Under the pieces are notes generated by a model that saw only the letters and a list, made by a program, of their open reading frames with translations, searched no databases and was not told the DNA's origin. Shown here piece by piece: positions 1 through 8,200 of a DNA stretch of 32,070 nucleotides (its first letter is position 1; each line of letters starts with the position of its first letter). Source of the stretch: Candidatus Hydrogenedentota bacterium (GTDB taxonomy: Bacteria > Hydrogenedentota > Hydrogenedentia > Hydrogenedentales > CAILVY01). Where the stretch lies: positions 1 through 32,070 of the forward strand of contig CAILVY010000147.1 of assembly GCA_903837785.1 (NCBI GenBank). The letters are read 5' to 3'. The translations under genes were made by a program, and so were the position numbers.

Positions 1-2069
1 ACGTCCACCTCGTCGCCGACATCCACCACGTCGGTGACTTCATTGACGCGGTTCGGGGCAAGTTCGGAGATATGAATCAGGCCTTCTTTTCCGCGCATCA
101 CGCTGCAGAAGGCGCCGAAATTCATGATGCGGGTAATCGTGCCGTGGTAAACCTTGCCGACTTCGACCTCCGCCGTGATGTCGCGGATCATCTGAAGCGC
201 CGCTTCGGCGCTGGCCTGATCGACCGCCGCCACCTTGACCGACCCGTCGTCCGCGATCTCGATCTCGGTGCTCGTCGAAGACTGGATCTCGCGAATCACC
301 TTGCCGCCCGGCCCAATCACCTCGCGGATCTTGTCCGGGTCTATCTTGATCGTGTAGATGCGCGGCGCGTACGGCGAGATATCCGGGCGCGGTTCGGCGA
401 GGGCTTCGCGCATTTTGCCGAGAATGTGTTCGCGGCCCTGGCGTGCCTGGTCCAGCGCCTGCTGCATCACCGCGCGGTCGATGCCCTTGATCTTCGTGTC
501 CATCTGGAACGCCGTGATGCCCGTGCTCGTGCCACAGACTTTGAAGTCCATGTCGCCGAGGTGATCTTCGTCGCCCAGGATGTCGCTCAATACGCGGACC
601 TCGTCGCCTTCCTTGATGAGGCCCATTGCGATGCCGGCGACCGGCGCCGAAATCGGGACGCCCGCGTCCATCAGGCTCAGCGTGCCGCCGCAGACCGACG
701 CCATCGAGCTCGAGCCGTTGCTTTCCGTGATGTCGGACACGATGCGGACCGTATAGGGGAAGTCTGTCTCCGCGTCCGCATCCGGGTCGGGCGTGCCGTC
801 GCCGTCGGCCGCGAACGGCAGCACGGCTTGCAGCGCGCGTTCGGCGAGCTTGCCGTGACCCACTTCGCGGCGGCCCGGGCCGCTGATGCGCCGGACTTCG
901 CCCACGGACCACGGCGGGAAATTGTAGTGCAGGAAGAAGCGCTTGAACGCCTCGCCCGTGAGTTCATCCAGGCGCTGCTCGTCGCGGCCCGTGCCGAGCG
1001 TCGTCGTCACGAGCGCCTGCGTCTCGCCGCGCGTGAACAGCGCCGAGCCGTGCGCGCGGGGCAGCATGCCCACTTCGATCGTGATCGGCCGGACCTGATC
1101 CAGGGCGCGGCCATCGATGCGGATGTTCGTCTTGACCACGCGCGCGCGCAACAGCCGCTTCTCGAGGGCGTCGAGCGCCGCGGCCACCATGCCTTCCTTC
1201 TCGGCGAAGGTTTCCTCGCCGTAGCGCTCGAAGAGGGTGTCCAGCACTTCGTCCTTCAGCGCGGTGATCGCATCGTGGCGCGCCTGCTTGCTGATGATCG
1301 AAAGGCCTTCGTCCATGCGCGCCGCGGCCAGCGCCTCGACGTCCGCCGTCACCTGCTCGTCGGACTTGGGCGGCTCGGCGGCCATCTTCTCGACGCCGCA
1401 GCGCTGGCGCAGTTCGTCGATGCAGCCGATGATCTTCTTGATCTCTGCATGGCCGAACTCCAGCGCGTCCAGCATCAGGCTCTCCGACACTTCCAGCGCC
1501 TGGCCTTCCACCATGCAAATGGCGTCGCGCGTGCCGGCCATGACGATGTTGATCTCGCTGTCCTTCATGTCGGCAATCGGCGGATTCACCACCAGTTGGC
1601 CGTCGAGATAACCGACGCGCACCGCGCCGATGGGCTCGAGCAGCGGGATCTTCGAGATGTGCAGGGCGGCCGAGGCCGCGTTGATCGACAGCACGTCCGG
1701 GTCGTGGACGTTGTCCGCCGAAAGCACCGTCTGGCAGACCTGGAGTTCATTGTAGAACCCCTTGGGGAACAGGGGGCGCAAGGGGCGGTCCGTCAGGCGG
1801 CACACCAGAATCTCGCGCTCCGAGGGCCGGGATTCGCGCCGGAAAAAGTTCCCGGGGATCTGGCCGACCGAATAGAATTTCTCGCGGTAATCCACCGTGA
1901 GCGGGAAAAAGTCCTGCCCCGGCTTCGCCACGGAGTCCACGCATACCGCGGACAAGACCATTGTTTCGCCGCACCGGCAGATGACGGACCCGTGGGCCTG
2001 TTTTGCGATGCGTCCCGTCTCGAATTCGATTGTATCCGAGCCTATCTCTACGGAGAGACGTTCCATCAT
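1..2069 (-). CDS. pnp: Polyribonucleotide nucleotidyltransferase (PNPase), 3' end cut by the window edge
   Basis: PNPase is a cytoplasmic 3'-5' phosphorolytic exoribonuclease that degrades mRNA to nucleoside diphosphates. I translated this frame directly, since it has no stop inside the window; 689 codons are visible, close to the usual ~700. The N-terminus ([20 protein letters not shown]) opens the first RNase PH domain, which includes the [13 protein letters not shown] segment. The second RNase PH domain carries the [12 protein letters not shown] acidic region. A KH domain follows with its GPGGK loop, then an S1 RNA-binding domain ([20 protein letters not shown]) that reaches the edge. The start is the first of two adjacent ATGs, preceded by GGAGTAAAGGAAAC. 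It lies downstream of rpsO, the common rpsO-pnp order. Only a few C-terminal residues should be missing. Confidence 0.97.
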   Translation of the reverse strand, partial: MMERLSVEIGSDTIEFETGRIAKQAHGSVICRCGETMVLSAVCVDSVAKPGQDFFPLTVDYREKFYSVGQIPGNFFRRESRPSEREILVCRLTDRPLRPLFPKGFYNELQVCQTVLSADNVHDPDVLSINAASAALHISKIPLLEPIGAVRVGYLDGQLVVNPPIADMKDSEINIVMAGTRDAICMVEGQALEVSESLMLDALEFGHAEIKKIIGCIDELRQRCGVEKMAAEPPKSDEQVTADVEALAAARMDEGLSIISKQARHDAITALKDEVLDTLFERYGEETFAEKEGMVAAALDALEKRLLRARVVKTNIRIDGRALDQVRPITIEVGMLPRAHGSALFTRGETQALVTTTLGTGRDEQRLDELTGEAFKRFFLHYNFPPWSVGEVRRISGPGRREVGHGKLAERALQAVLPFAADGDGTPDPDADAETDFPYTVRIVSDITESNGSSSMASVCGGTLSLMDAGVPISAPVAGIAMGLIKEGDEVRVLSDILGDEDHLGDMDFKVCGTSTGITAFQMDTKIKGIDRAVMQQALDQARQGREHILGKMREALAEPRPDISPYAPRIYTIKIDPDKIREVIGPGGKVIREIQSSTSTEIEIADDGSVKVAAVDQASAEAALQMIRDITAEVEVGKVYHGTITRIMNFGAFCSVMRGKEGLIHISELAPNRVNEVTDVVDVGDEVD

Positions 2070-2171
2070 GTTTCCTTTACTCCTTCGTTCATGGAACGGC
2101 TCCCGATTCGTTCCACATCCTTCTGCTTCATTCGCTCGCCTGTTGCGGGATCATCGCGGGAACCAAAGCAA

Positions 2172-2195
2172 GCGGGGCGGCTTGAGCCGCCCCGC
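2172..2195 (-). terminator. Perfect 10-bp hairpin between rpsO and pnp
   Basis: GCGGGGCGGC and GCCGCCCCGC are perfectly complementary around a 4-base loop, just after the rpsO stop. On the minus strand a weakly T-rich stretch (TTGCTTTGGTT) follows. It could be a leaky terminator or attenuator, or a processing hairpin of the kind known between rpsO and pnp in Escherichia coli. Which of these applies is inference. Confidence 0.6.
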
Positions 2196-2202
2196 CGCAC
2201 CG

Positions 2203-2472
2203 TTACTTTCTCAGGCCAAGTTCGCTGATGATGGCGCGATAGCGTTCCACGCTGCCGCGCCGCACATAATTCAGGAGGTCGCGGCGCTGACCCACCAGCT
2301 TCAGCAGGCCGCGCCGGCCGCCGAAATCCTTCGTGTGGATCTTGAAGTGCTCCGTCAACTGATTGATGCGCTCCGTAAGCAGCGCAATCTGCACTTCCGC
2401 CGAGCCCGTATCGGTCTCGCTCTTGCCAAACTTGGTGATGATCTCCAGTTTTCGATCTTTCGACAGTGCCAT
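2203..2472 (-). CDS. rpsO: 30S ribosomal protein S15
   Basis: S15 binds 16S rRNA early in assembly of the small-subunit platform. The 89-residue product has the family's usual length and motifs: [15 protein letters not shown], the [19 protein letters not shown] segment with the HxxDxxxRRGL signature, and the C-terminal [16 protein letters not shown]. The ATG is preceded by GAAGGA about nine bases upstream. It sits between pgk and pnp on the same strand, and its product is expected to be cytoplasmic. Nothing in the protein is unusual. Confidence 0.98.
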   Translation of the reverse strand: MALSKDRKLEIITKFGKSETDTGSAEVQIALLTERINQLTEHFKIHTKDFGGRRGLLKLVGQRRDLLNYVRRGSVERYRAIISELGLRK

Positions 2473-2564
2473 TCTTCGATTTCCTTCAGTGTTCGCCCGC
2501 GGCCCAGTGCGCCGCCCACTGTGGCGGGCGTCCGAGCCATGGGTACATGCAACTGTTCAGAGGA

Positions 2565-2589
2565 GGCGCCCCATTCACAGGGGAGCGCC
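2565..2589 (-). terminator. Hairpin between pgk and rpsO
   Basis: GGCGCCCC and GGGGAGCGCC can pair as an 8-9 bp stem with a small bulge, just downstream of the pgk stop in the transcribed direction. No T-tract follows, so it may be a partial terminator, an mRNA stabiliser or chance in GC-rich DNA. The remaining ~100 bases before rpsO show no clear promoter. Confidence 0.3.
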
Positions 2590-2595
2590 GCCGGG

Positions 2596-3843
2596 TCAGC
2601 CGCCGCAGCAACAGCCGCAGCCGCATCCTTGAGGTTTGTCCGTCAGGGCCGCCAAGCCGGGCAGCACCTTGCCTTCGAGCATCTCGAGGGCGGCGCCGCC
2701 GCCGGTGGAGACATGCGACATTTTGGCCGTCAATCCAAACTTCTTGACCGCCGCCGCGGAATCCCCGCCGCCGATAACACTGGTCACATTCGGATTATTC
2801 GCGAGTGCCTCGGCAATCGTGATCGAGCCCTTGGCGAAGTTCGGCAACTCAAAGGCGCCCACCGGGCCGTTCCACACGACCGTCTTGGCGCTTTGAATCA
2901 CTTCACAGACCTTTTCCGCCGCCTTGGGGCCGATATCGAGCCCCAGCCAGCCCTTCTCGATGCCGCCCGCCGGCACAACCTTGACATTGGCGTTGTTGTC
3001 AAACTTGTCGGCCACCACAATGTCCTCGGGCAGCAGCAGCGCCACACCCTTCTCCTGGGCCTTGGCCAGGGCTTTCTTCGCCGTCTCGAGGCCTTCCTCG
3101 TCCAGAAGCGAGTCGCCAATCTCGAGGCCCTGGGCCTTCAGGAACGTGAAGACCATGGCGCCCCCGATAATCAGCGTATCGACCAGATTGAGGAGGTTGT
3201 CGATGATGAGGATTTTGTCCGCCACCTTCTTGCCGCCGAGAATCGCCACCAGCGGCCGCTCCGGGCTCTCGATCACCTTCAGGAAATACTCCATCTCCTT
3301 GGCCACGAGGAAGCCCGCCGCGCACTGCGGGATGTACTTGCACACGCCTTCGGTCGAGGCGTGGGCGCGGTGCACCGTGCCGAAGGCATCGCTGACATAG
3401 ACGTCGCCGAGCCGGGCCAGCTGCTCCGAAAGCGCCGGATCGTTCTTCTCTTCGCCCTTCTCGAAGCGGGTGTTCTCGAGGAGGATGATGTCGCCCGGCT
3501 GCATCGCGGCCACGGCGGCTTCGACTTCCGGCCCTACCACCTGGTCGAGCTTCGTGACGTTGCCGCCCACGAGCCCGCGCAGACAATCCGCGACCGGGTC
3601 CATCTTCAGCTTCTTCAAGCCTTCCGTGTCGCCGGCCTTGATGTAGTCCTTGGGACGGCCCAAGTGCGACATGAGGATCAGCTTTCCGCCCTGCTCGCGG
3701 ACATAATTGATGCTCTTGAGCGCGGCCCGGATGCGCTTGTCGTCGCGCACGGTGCCGTCCTCGTTCTGCGGGACGTTGAAGTCCACGCGCATGAGCACGC
3801 GCTTGCCCTTGAGGTCCAGGTCGGTGATGCTCAGTTTCTTCAT
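2596..3843 (-). CDS. pgk: Phosphoglycerate kinase with a Cys-rich C-terminal tail
   Basis: The enzyme transfers the acyl phosphate of 1,3-bisphosphoglycerate to ADP in cytoplasmic glycolysis. The 415 residues include the substrate-binding RVDFNVP (19-25), the SHLGRPK motif, the hinge-region VWNGPVGAFE and the nucleotide-binding GGGDSAAAV. The usual C-terminal helix ending (LPGLAALTDK) is complete. It is followed by an extra run of Gly and Cys with five cysteines (407, 409, 411, 412, 413) just before the stop. That tail is not part of the family fold. The start ATG is preceded by GAGGA at good spacing. It lies 30 bases behind gap, so the two are almost certainly cotranscribed. Confidence 0.97.
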   Translation of the reverse strand: MKKLSITDLDLKGKRVLMRVDFNVPQNEDGTVRDDKRIRAALKSINYVREQGGKLILMSHLGRPKDYIKAGDTEGLKKLKMDPVADCLRGLVGGNVTKLDQVVGPEVEAAVAAMQPGDIILLENTRFEKGEEKNDPALSEQLARLGDVYVSDAFGTVHRAHASTEGVCKYIPQCAAGFLVAKEMEYFLKVIESPERPLVAILGGKKVADKILIIDNLLNLVDTLIIGGAMVFTFLKAQGLEIGDSLLDEEGLETAKKALAKAQEKGVALLLPEDIVVADKFDNNANVKVVPAGGIEKGWLGLDIGPKAAEKVCEVIQSAKTVVWNGPVGAFELPNFAKGSITIAEALANNPNVTSVIGGGDSAAAVKKFGLTAKMSHVSTGGGAALEMLEGKVLPGLAALTDKPQGCGCGCCCGG

Positions 3844-3873
3844 AATGCGGTTCCTCGCGCCGTCGAGCGTCGA

Positions 3874-4869
3874 TTAGGCCATCATGCGGAAGAGGTCGAC
3901 GCAGCGGTTCGAGTAACCCCACTCATTGTCGTACCAGGAGACGATCTGAATGAAGTTGTCGGCCATGACGGTCGTCAGGGCGGCGTCGAAGATGCTCGAG
4001 TGAGGATTGCCGATGATGTCGCACGACACGATCGGGTCTTCCATGTACTGGAGCACGCCCTTGAGGGCGCCTTCCGCGGCGGCCTTGATCGCGGCATTGA
4101 TTTCGTCCTTGCTCGCGCTCTTCTCGAGTTCGGCCACAAGGTAGACTGCCGAGCCATCCACGACCGGGACGCGCATGGCCATGCCGTCCAGCTTGCCGTT
4201 CAGGGCGGGCAGGACCTTGCCGACCGCGCGCGCGGCACCGGTGCTGGTCGGAATAATCGAGTTGGCGGCGGCGCGGGCACGGCGCAGATCCTTGTGCGGC
4301 ATGTCCAGGACCTTCTGGTCGTTCGTGTACGCGTGAATCGTGTTCATCAGGCCGCGCTTGATGCCGAAGGTCTCATGGAGCACCTTGGCGACCGGCGCCA
4401 GGCAGTTCGTCGTGCAGCTCGCGTTCGATACGATCTGGTCGCTGACCTTCAGGTTCTCCTGGTTCACGCCGACCACGATGATCGCGTCCACGGCGTCCTT
4501 CGGCGGCACGCTCAGCAGCACCTTCTTGGCGCCGGCTTCAATGTGCTGGAGGCAGGCGGCCTTCGAGGTGAAGATGCCGGTCGATTCCAGAACGATCTCC
4601 GCGCCCAGCGCCTTCCACGGCAGCTCGGCCGGATTCTTGATCGCAAGGACCTTGACTTCTTTGCCGTCCACGATGATGGCATCGTCCTTGGCCTGGACCG
4701 AGCCCTTGAAGGGGCCGCTCACGCTGTCGTACTTCAGCAAGTGCGCAAGGGTCTTGGCATCCGTCAAGTCGTTGATGGCCACCACCTCGAACGCCGGGTC
4801 GTTGATGATGATCTTGAAAACGTTGCGTCCGATTCGGCCAAATCCATTGATTCCAATCTTCGTAGCCAT
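3874..4869 (-). CDS. gap: Glyceraldehyde-3-phosphate dehydrogenase, type I
   Basis: It oxidises glyceraldehyde-3-phosphate to 1,3-bisphosphoglycerate with NAD+, feeding the neighbouring pgk product. The 331-residue protein opens with the Rossmann motif INGFGRIGR (residues 7-15). It has an acidic residue at D34 after the second beta strand, consistent with NAD+ preference. The catalytic cysteine is C152 in SNASCTTN and the catalytic histidine is H179 in NTIHAYT. The C-terminus has the conserved WYDNEWGYSNR. I chose the ATG at 4869 because AAAGGG lies about nine bases upstream; an in-frame TTG six codons earlier would place that Shine-Dalgarno inside the gene. It is probably the first gene of the gap-pgk-rpsO-pnp unit. 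Confidence 0.97.
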   Translation of the reverse strand: MATKIGINGFGRIGRNVFKIIINDPAFEVVAINDLTDAKTLAHLLKYDSVSGPFKGSVQAKDDAIIVDGKEVKVLAIKNPAELPWKALGAEIVLESTGIFTSKAACLQHIEAGAKKVLLSVPPKDAVDAIIVVGVNQENLKVSDQIVSNASCTTNCLAPVAKVLHETFGIKRGLMNTIHAYTNDQKVLDMPHKDLRRARAAANSIIPTSTGAARAVGKVLPALNGKLDGMAMRVPVVDGSAVYLVAELEKSASKDEINAAIKAAAEGALKGVLQYMEDPIVSCDIIGNPHSSIFDAALTTVMADNFIQIVSWYDNEWGYSNRCVDLFRMMA

Positions 4870-4978
4870 CCGTCGAGTCCCTTTCAATTCGATGTTGTTC
4901 AGTTTCCGCGGCTTGACTGCTCCACGGGCGTTTCGTTGTGCTGCAATTTCCCCGTCACTAACGTGGCACGGAGAAAAA

Positions 4979-4994
4979 CTATCCGATTGGATAG
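4979..4994. promoter_or_regulatory. Palindrome CTATCC-gatt-GGATAG upstream of gap
   Basis: A perfect 6-bp inverted repeat with a 4-base centre lies 110 bases upstream of the gap start codon, within the predicted 5' leader. Another CTATCC half-site lies at 5065-5070. It could be an operator or a small RNA hairpin. No regulator is identifiable from the window. Confidence 0.3.
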
Positions 4995-5089
4995 GGTAGA
5001 AGTGCGAAGAGACATGTACTGCTGAAAACTTCGGCCGCGCCCCAACCTGCTTCGCGGGACGCTTCTATCCTATTTCACAATCAGGCGGA

Positions 5090-5119
5090 AGTATGGCATA
5101 TTCCCGAAGAGGCTGTCAA
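5090..5119 (-). promoter_or_regulatory. Candidate sigma70 promoter for gap
   Basis: On the minus strand TTGACA (5119-5114) and CATACT (5095-5090) are separated by 18 bases. The -35 box is perfect and the -10 box matches 4 of 6. Transcription from here would give gap a leader of roughly 215 bases. Confidence 0.45.
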
Positions 5120-5165
5120 TTTTCCCATCTTGCCCGCGCCCGCGGCCAACGCCGCCGTCGGAGGC

Positions 5166-5195
5166 TTGACGCTGCGGGGGGCGGGCCAGTAGGAT
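5166..5195 (+). promoter_or_regulatory. Candidate sigma70 promoter for the epimerase
   Basis: TTGACG (5166-5171) and TAGGAT (5190-5195) are 18 bases apart, about 40 bases upstream of the chosen ATG. It points away from the gap promoter. Confidence 0.45.
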
Positions 5196-5234
5196 GCGGT
5201 GGAAGCCAAGGAAGGCGAGAAAGGCAAGGACGGC

Positions 5235-6296
5235 ATGAAAACCATTCTGGTGACGGGCGGAGCGGGATTCGTCGGGTCGCATCTGGCCATCGGCGCGCGG
5301 GCGCGCTATGGCGCGCGCGTGGTGGCCTTCGACAACCTGAAGCGCCGCGGCTCGGAACTCGGCATCGGCCGCCTGAAGGCGGCGGGCGTGGACTTTGTCC
5401 ATGGGGACATCCGATGCCTGGACGACCTCGAAGCGGTCGGGCCGGTGGACCTGATTCTCGAATGCAGCGCGGAGCCGTCGGTGCTCGCGGGGTACGGCGA
5501 TTCGCCGCGCTATGTGGTGCAAACGAATCTTACGGGCACGATAAACGCGCTCGAGGTCGCGCGCCGGCACGGCGCAGGGATGATCTTCCTTTCGACGAGC
5601 CGGGTCTATCCGATGGCGGCGATCGCCGCACTGGCGTACCGCGAAGCCGACACGCGTTTCGAGCTGATGGATGGCCAGGCGGCCCCGGGCGTGTCGCCGC
5701 AGGGGATCTCCGAGTCCTTTCCGCTGGAGGGCGTGCGTTCGCTCTATGGCGCCACGAAGCTGTGCTCCGAACTCCTGCTGCGCGAATATCTTGCGATGTA
5801 CGGGCTCCGCGGGGTGATCAACCGCTGCGGCGTCATCGCGGGACCCTGGCAGATGGGCAAAGTGGACCAGGGCGTGGCCGTGCTGTGGGTGGCGCGGCAC
5901 CTCTTCGGGGGCGCCCTCAAGTACATCGGCTACGGCGGCCAGGGCAAACAGGTCCGGGATCTGCTCCATATCGCGGACCTCGAAGCCCTCCTCTATCATC
6001 AAATCGACCACCTGGACCGCCTCAACGGCCAGACATTCAACGTCGGGGGCGGGCCGGAATGCAGCGTATCCCTCCTCGAACTGACCGAACTCTGCCGGCA
6101 GGCCACCGGAAAGACCATTCCCATCGAGAGCGAGGCGGAAACCCGGGCTGCGGATATCCCGTGGTATGTGACGGACAACGCCCGCGTGACCGCGGCGACC
6201 GGCTGGCGGCCCCAACGCCGGGCCCAGGCCATCGTCGAGGACATCGCGGCATGGATTGCGGCGCACGAGGAAGCGCTGCGTTCGATCTTGGCATAA
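5235..6296 (+). CDS. NAD-dependent SDR epimerase, CDP-paratose 2-epimerase-like
   Basis: An extended short-chain dehydrogenase/reductase acting on a nucleotide sugar. The 353 residues begin with the NAD-binding loop GGAGFVG (8-14). The SDR catalytic group is present as S120-T121-S122 and Y171-GAT-K175. The segments FDNLKRRGSELG, DFVHGDIRCLDDL and SLYGATKLCSELLLREY read like CDP-paratose 2-epimerase (RfbE/Tyv type), which converts CDP-paratose to CDP-tyvelose for surface polysaccharide. The substrate is inferred, since other UDP-sugar epimerases share this scaffold. The ATG is preceded by AAGGA with short spacing; an in-frame GTG 12 codons earlier would add a charged stretch before the Rossmann fold. 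No other sugar-nucleotide gene adjoins it, so it appears to be a single-gene unit. Confidence 0.85.
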   Translation: MKTILVTGGAGFVGSHLAIGARARYGARVVAFDNLKRRGSELGIGRLKAAGVDFVHGDIRCLDDLEAVGPVDLILECSAEPSVLAGYGDSPRYVVQTNLTGTINALEVARRHGAGMIFLSTSRVYPMAAIAALAYREADTRFELMDGQAAPGVSPQGISESFPLEGVRSLYGATKLCSELLLREYLAMYGLRGVINRCGVIAGPWQMGKVDQGVAVLWVARHLFGGALKYIGYGGQGKQVRDLLHIADLEALLYHQIDHLDRLNGQTFNVGGGPECSVSLLELTELCRQATGKTIPIESEAETRAADIPWYVTDNARVTAATGWRPQRRAQAIVEDIAAWIAAHEEALRSILA

Positions 6297-6371
6297 TGTC
6301 GATTTTATCAGTTTGGCGCGTATCTCAAGTTGCCATAGGATGTTACGAGGACTGCGTTGTCCAGAGAATAC

Positions 6372-6400
6372 TTGACCCGCTGTCCCCCGCATGCTATCAT
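6372..6400 (+). promoter_or_regulatory. Sigma70-type promoter for the pseudopilin gene
   Basis: TTGACC (6372-6377) and TATCAT (6395-6400) are exactly 17 bases apart. The -10 box is about 43 bases upstream of the pseudopilin ATG. Confidence 0.65.
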
Positions 6401-6442
6401 TAGTTGGAGACAACCACGGAAAACCCGTTGGGGAGACCGACC

Positions 6443-7396
6443 ATGTATACTGTTCGCCGCAGGGGTTTCACTCTCATCGAGTTGCTGACAGTCATCGCCA
6501 TCATCGCCATTCTCGCGGGAATCACGATGGCGGTCTTGCCGCGGGTGCTGGAGAAGGCCAAGCTGCGGCGCATGAACGCCGCCATGCTGGACATACGCAC
6601 GTCGATGGTTGCGTACTATACGCAGAGCAACACGTACCCGCCCGCGTATGGCTTCGTGGACTGGGCGTACCGGAATGCAGCCCCGGCGGCGATGCCGCCG
6701 GAAGCCTACACGGTCATGCCGTACACGACCTTCATTCGGAGCTACGGAAACGAGAAGCTCTATGATGAGTTCTCGGAATCCTTCGACACGAATCGCGACA
6801 ATGCCATCAGTCTGCTCGAGTTCATGCCGGTCGGAGACAAGGATCTGGCCACGGAACGCGTGACATTCCCGACGGAAGTCTACATGGGCACGAATCTCTC
6901 CGGCCAGGTGGACAAGCAGTTGCAGACCTCGCCCCGGCCCTTTGTGTACATTCCCGTCAACGTGCGGCAGTTCAAGAAGGCGCGTCAGTTCTGGATTCAG
7001 ACCGGCGACTTTTACGCCTCGACCTGGGATCCGAACAACGCGGCGTTGTCCGGCATGAGTTTCCCGCCTTCGAGCTATGACGCATTTGTGCTCATCGGAG
7101 TGGGGCCCGGCGCCAACACGAACGGCCTCCTACCCGATCCATTGGGCACGGAATCCGCCAAGGACGTCTATCACATCACGGCGTTGCGCGCCTTCTTTCT
7201 GGCCACGCGCGATCTGAACGACAACGGCGCGCTCGATTTCGATTTCATCGCGCGCAGCCAACGGGGCGAGGCCAAGGCGGAATACTCCGTAAAGACGCTC
7301 ACGGGCGAAAGACCCTGCAACAATCAACTGCCCGATCCCAAGATGCCGAACGGCTATGGGCCCTGCATCTTCATGTATCCGGAGAAGATTCAGTAA
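6443..7396 (+). CDS. Type II secretion/type IV pilin-like pseudopilin with EF-hand-like loops
   Basis: The N-terminus MYTVRRRGFTLIELLTVIAI is a classic class III (prepilin) signal: basic leader, cleavage at G|FTLIE by a prepilin peptidase, then a hydrophobic helix to about residue 35. The mature protein should sit in a pseudopilus or be held in the inner membrane. The remaining ~280 of 317 residues form a soluble head that I cannot assign to a named family. Two acidic loops stand out: D115-TNRDNAISLLE-126, a canonical 12-residue EF-hand loop, and DLNDNGALDFDF from residue 257, a degenerate copy. GGGGAG seven bases upstream supports the ATG over an in-frame TTG 13 codons earlier. No secretion ATPase or secretin gene is adjacent. 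Orphan pseudopilins like this are frequent in Planctomycetes and Lentisphaerae. Confidence 0.85.
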   Translation: MYTVRRRGFTLIELLTVIAIIAILAGITMAVLPRVLEKAKLRRMNAAMLDIRTSMVAYYTQSNTYPPAYGFVDWAYRNAAPAAMPPEAYTVMPYTTFIRSYGNEKLYDEFSESFDTNRDNAISLLEFMPVGDKDLATERVTFPTEVYMGTNLSGQVDKQLQTSPRPFVYIPVNVRQFKKARQFWIQTGDFYASTWDPNNAALSGMSFPPSSYDAFVLIGVGPGANTNGLLPDPLGTESAKDVYHITALRAFFLATRDLNDNGALDFDFIARSQRGEAKAEYSVKTLTGERPCNNQLPDPKMPNGYGPCIFMYPEKIQ

Positions 7397-7414
7397 AACG
7401 GAACAATCACTGCG

Positions 7415-7460
7415 CCCGGCCTGAGGCCATTCGCATCGGCCCCGGGCCGGGTGCTGTTTT
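7415..7460 (+). terminator. Rho-independent terminator after the pseudopilin gene
   Basis: CCCGGCC (7415-7421) pairs with GGCCGGG (7445-7451), with an inner GGCC/GGCC pairing, followed by TGCTGTTTT. It lies about 20 bases after the stop. Confidence 0.55.
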
Positions 7461-7489
7461 GGATACTCCGATTCCTTCCGCGCGCCCGC

Positions 7490-7519
7490 CAAAAGAGAAG
7501 CCCCCCGCGGGCGGGGGGC
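7490..7519 (-). terminator. Rho-independent terminator of the lpoB-like operon
   Basis: GCCCCCCGC (7500-7508) pairs with GCGGGGGGC (7511-7519). On the minus strand the stem is followed by TTCTCTTTT. It lies about 40 bases beyond the last gene of the minus-strand operon, back to back with the pseudopilin terminator. Confidence 0.7.
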
Positions 7520-7560
7520 AGGGGGCATGACTCGTCCGGGCCACGCGGCGCGCCTGGGTG

Positions 7561-8157
7561 CTACCAGCCGACACGGCCTTTCAGGTTGTTCAGGGCGAAC
7601 TTGTCTCGGGAGTTCCACACCTCTTCGCCGGTCTCGATGTTCAGCATGTACACGTAGACCTCGTAGTACATGATGCGGTTGCCGCGCGCGTCGGGTTCCA
7701 CTTTCGAGTACAGCTCGCCGTAAATGGAGTACTTCCAGCCGAGGATCTTGCCGATCTGGACCGCGGTGGCCTTGTCCGCCACCACGCTCTTCTGGAACTT
7801 GTGCTGCTCGAAGAAGTTGTCGGGCAGGTCCGTGGCGCTCGTGAAGCGGATCTTGCCCGTGCGAATGCCGAAGTACTTGAAGGCGCGTTCGAACTCCTGC
7901 ATCTCGATGTGCTCGCGGCCCATGTTCTTGATGCCGCAGAAACCGACGAGCGGCGGCTCGGGGCTCGTGGCCACCGGGCCGAACTTCATAATGTCGTCCA
8001 TCCACGCCTGCACGGCCCGGTCAATGTCCTCGGGCGTATAGGCGGCGACCTGCGTCCGGTTCGCGGGCTGCGGATTCTGCATCGTGACGGATCGGGCACA
8101 GCCGAAGAAAGTGCTGGCGATGACGCACAGCGCCACAATCAAGGCGAGACGCTTCAT
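7561..8157 (-). CDS. LpoB-like lipoprotein
   Basis: In gamma-proteobacteria LpoB is an outer-membrane lipoprotein that activates the peptidoglycan synthase PBP1B. This 198-residue protein starts with a lipoprotein-type signal (MKRLALIVALCVIASTFFGC; lipid-modified Cys at 20, lipobox imperfect). The body matches the LpoB/CsgG-like alpha-beta fold: VGFCGIKNMGREHIEMQEFE, the FGIRTGKIRFTSAT strand, then ILGWKYSIYGELYSKV and YYEVYVYMLNIETGEEVW. Pairing with a YcfL-like gene supports the assignment, because ycfL and lpoB (ycfM) are neighbours in E. coli. It is the last gene of a four-gene operon, 43 bases behind the ycfL-like gene. Whether it activates a penicillin-binding protein here is unknown, since no PBP gene is nearby. 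Confidence 0.8.
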   Translation of the reverse strand: MKRLALIVALCVIASTFFGCARSVTMQNPQPANRTQVAAYTPEDIDRAVQAWMDDIMKFGPVATSPEPPLVGFCGIKNMGREHIEMQEFERAFKYFGIRTGKIRFTSATDLPDNFFEQHKFQKSVVADKATAVQIGKILGWKYSIYGELYSKVEPDARGNRIMYYEVYVYMLNIETGEEVWNSRDKFALNNLKGRVGW

Positions 8158-8200
8158 GATCTAGTTTCCTTTTATGTCTTGAGCTGAAGGCCAAACGCAA

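Larger units (their letters stand above)
4870..5234. other. Divergent intergenic region between gap and the epimerase
   Basis: These 365 bases contain no convincing gene. They hold a candidate minus-strand promoter for gap (5090-5119), a candidate plus-strand promoter for the epimerase (5166-5195) and a short palindrome (4979-4994) inside the predicted gap leader. Reading frames crossing the region are extensions of shadows opposite gap. Confidence 0.6.

Noticed and set aside
72..5025. Long plus-strand open frames of 718 and 1042 residues across the first 5 kb
   Set aside because: They lie opposite pnp, rpsO, pgk and gap, which match known families along their full length. Their translations are rich in Arg, His and Ala with no motif, typical of antisense frames in high-GC genes.
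6443..7396. A type II secretion or type IV pilus locus
   Set aside because: Only one pseudopilin is present; no ATPase, platform protein, secretin or prepilin peptidase lies nearby.
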